The position numbers and the translations under genes were made by a program. 7,344 bases of DNA, from assembly GCA_021828925.1 (NCBI GenBank), contig JAJZCT010000158.1, positions 1 to 7,344 on the forward strand, given 5' to 3'. Source of the DNA: Planctomycetota bacterium. GTDB taxonomy: Bacteria > Planctomycetota > Phycisphaerae > WQYP01. The notes beneath the pieces were generated by a model that was not told the origin of the DNA, searched no databases, and saw only the letters and a list, made by a program, of their open reading frames with translations. Below, piece by piece: positions 6,779 to 7,344 of the stretch (positions are counted from its first letter, which is position 1; each line of letters begins with the position of its first letter).

Positions 6779-6860
6779 ACAGCTACCCATGCCTTTTCGC
6801 AGAAAGCGAAGATTTCCCGTTATGCCAGTCGGGGTTGCCAATGACCCATCCTGATGGTGA

Positions 6861-7343
6861 TCAAAATAAGAACCAAACGGTCCCCGCCGCTCCCGGCTCG
6901 GAGGCGCGTATGTGCCAGTCCCCTGGAGAACGCGGATTGGTTACATAGGCTGGATTTCCAAAGTTAAACCATGATACATGTCCATCCATGAAGGCCTTAT
7001 TTCCTCCCTCGGGTAGGCCGGTTGACGGATTGAGATGCGACGAGGCACCACCGGCGTAGGCACCGGGCGAATTGACATAGTTTCCATTGGTCTCCAAAAT
7101 TGAGTCTGTGATAATCGGAATATCGCTCGGGGCGACTCCACCATCAACACCAGAAGGTTCCGTTTTGGATTGATATTGCGGCGCGATACCCCCGTAGGGC
7201 CAACGAATGGAATTGTTAATGAGGTTTTCGCCGTAGAACGGAAAAGGATAATAATTTCCAGGTGGATTCGGAGCGCCCTGCAGTGCCGTAGAGTCGGGAT
7301 AAGCAGCGCCTGTCGGGCGCTGGATCAACCAGAAATAGCCCGT
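6861..7343 (-). CDS. Prepilin-like H-X9-DG family protein, C-terminal fragment
   Basis: The frame is open to the right window edge, so the N-terminus is missing and the TTG at 7328 is probably internal. About 161 residues remain. The diagnostic part is 'PEGGNKAFMDGHVSWF', which matches the C-terminal signature of the planctomycete prepilin-type H-X9-DG proteins. Those normally begin with a type IV pilin-like leader ('FTLIELL' type), predicted here to lie outside the window. The preceding His is 16 rather than 9 residues before the Asp-Gly, with an inserted Pro/Gly-rich segment. The fragment is rich in Gly, Pro, Asn, Tyr and Trp and ends 'TVWFLF'. These proteins are thought to be cell-envelope, pseudopilin-like products, but their role is poorly known. 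The next same-strand gene is the GH51 enzyme, 200 bases on. Family assignment is good; function is unknown. Confidence 0.82.
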   Translation of the reverse strand, partial: TGYFWLIQRPTGAAYPDSTALQGAPNPPGNYYPFPFYGENLINNSIRWPYGGIAPQYQSKTEPSGVDGGVAPSDIPIITDSILETNGNYVNSPGAYAGGASSHLNPSTGLPEGGNKAFMDGHVSWFNFGNPAYVTNPRSPGDWHIRASEPGAAGTVWFLF

Positions 7344-7344
7344 G

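Noticed and set aside
6788..6808. A small hairpin around TTCGC and GCGAA considered as the prepilin-like gene's terminator.
   Set aside because: On the relevant minus strand the stem is only five to six pairs and no T-run follows.
6554..6841. A 95-codon minus-strand open frame spanning the GH51 start and upstream region.
   Set aside because: It overlaps the GH51 signal peptide in another frame, crosses the promoter and both stem-loops, and resembles no known protein.

Overview
The window reads as a chromosomal carbohydrate-utilisation segment from a Planctomycetota-type bacterium, most likely Phycisphaerae or a close relative such as Lentisphaerota. The main reason is the right-edge gene fragment, whose C-terminus has the 'DGHV' ending of the prepilin-type H-X9-DG family that is hugely expanded in these phyla. 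It sits beside secreted glycoside hydrolases and a LacI-type regulator. The phylum assignment is an inference from gene content; no rRNA or marker gene is present.

Layout, left to right. (1) Positions 1-271, + strand: the C-terminal end of a LacI/GalR-family transcriptional regulator, cut by the window edge, followed by a likely intrinsic terminator (292-320). (2) 345-2900, +: a secreted GH13 alpha-amylase-superfamily enzyme with an N-terminal CBM48-like module and a neopullulanase/cyclomaltodextrinase-like core. (3) 2901-3135: an intergenic region with nested inverted repeats and a candidate promoter. (4) 3136-4557, +: an NAD(P)-dependent malic enzyme with an N-terminal ACT domain. (5) 4558-4581: a 24-base gap between convergent genes, where a small hairpin may serve one or both. 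(6) 4582-6660, -: a GH51 alpha-L-arabinofuranosidase with a twin-arginine-type signal peptide. (7) 6661-6860: intergenic, with a good -10 box for the GH51 gene and two strong tandem stem-loops. (8) 6861-7343, -: the 3' part of a prepilin-like H-X9-DG family gene running off the right edge.

Taken together, the two exported hydrolases would release sugars from alpha-glucans (GH13) and from arabinose-decorated plant polysaccharides (GH51). The LacI-family protein is a natural candidate to sense a sugar and control one or more of these genes, but no operator could be identified. Malic enzyme is central metabolism (malate to pyruvate plus CO2) and is probably an unrelated neighbour. I see no CRISPR, transposase, tRNA, rRNA or phage genes, and no clearly undescribed system. 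The points most worth a second look are the altered conserved motifs of the GH13 enzyme, the structured intergenic DNA, and the prepilin-like gene placed next to a polysaccharide-degrading enzyme.
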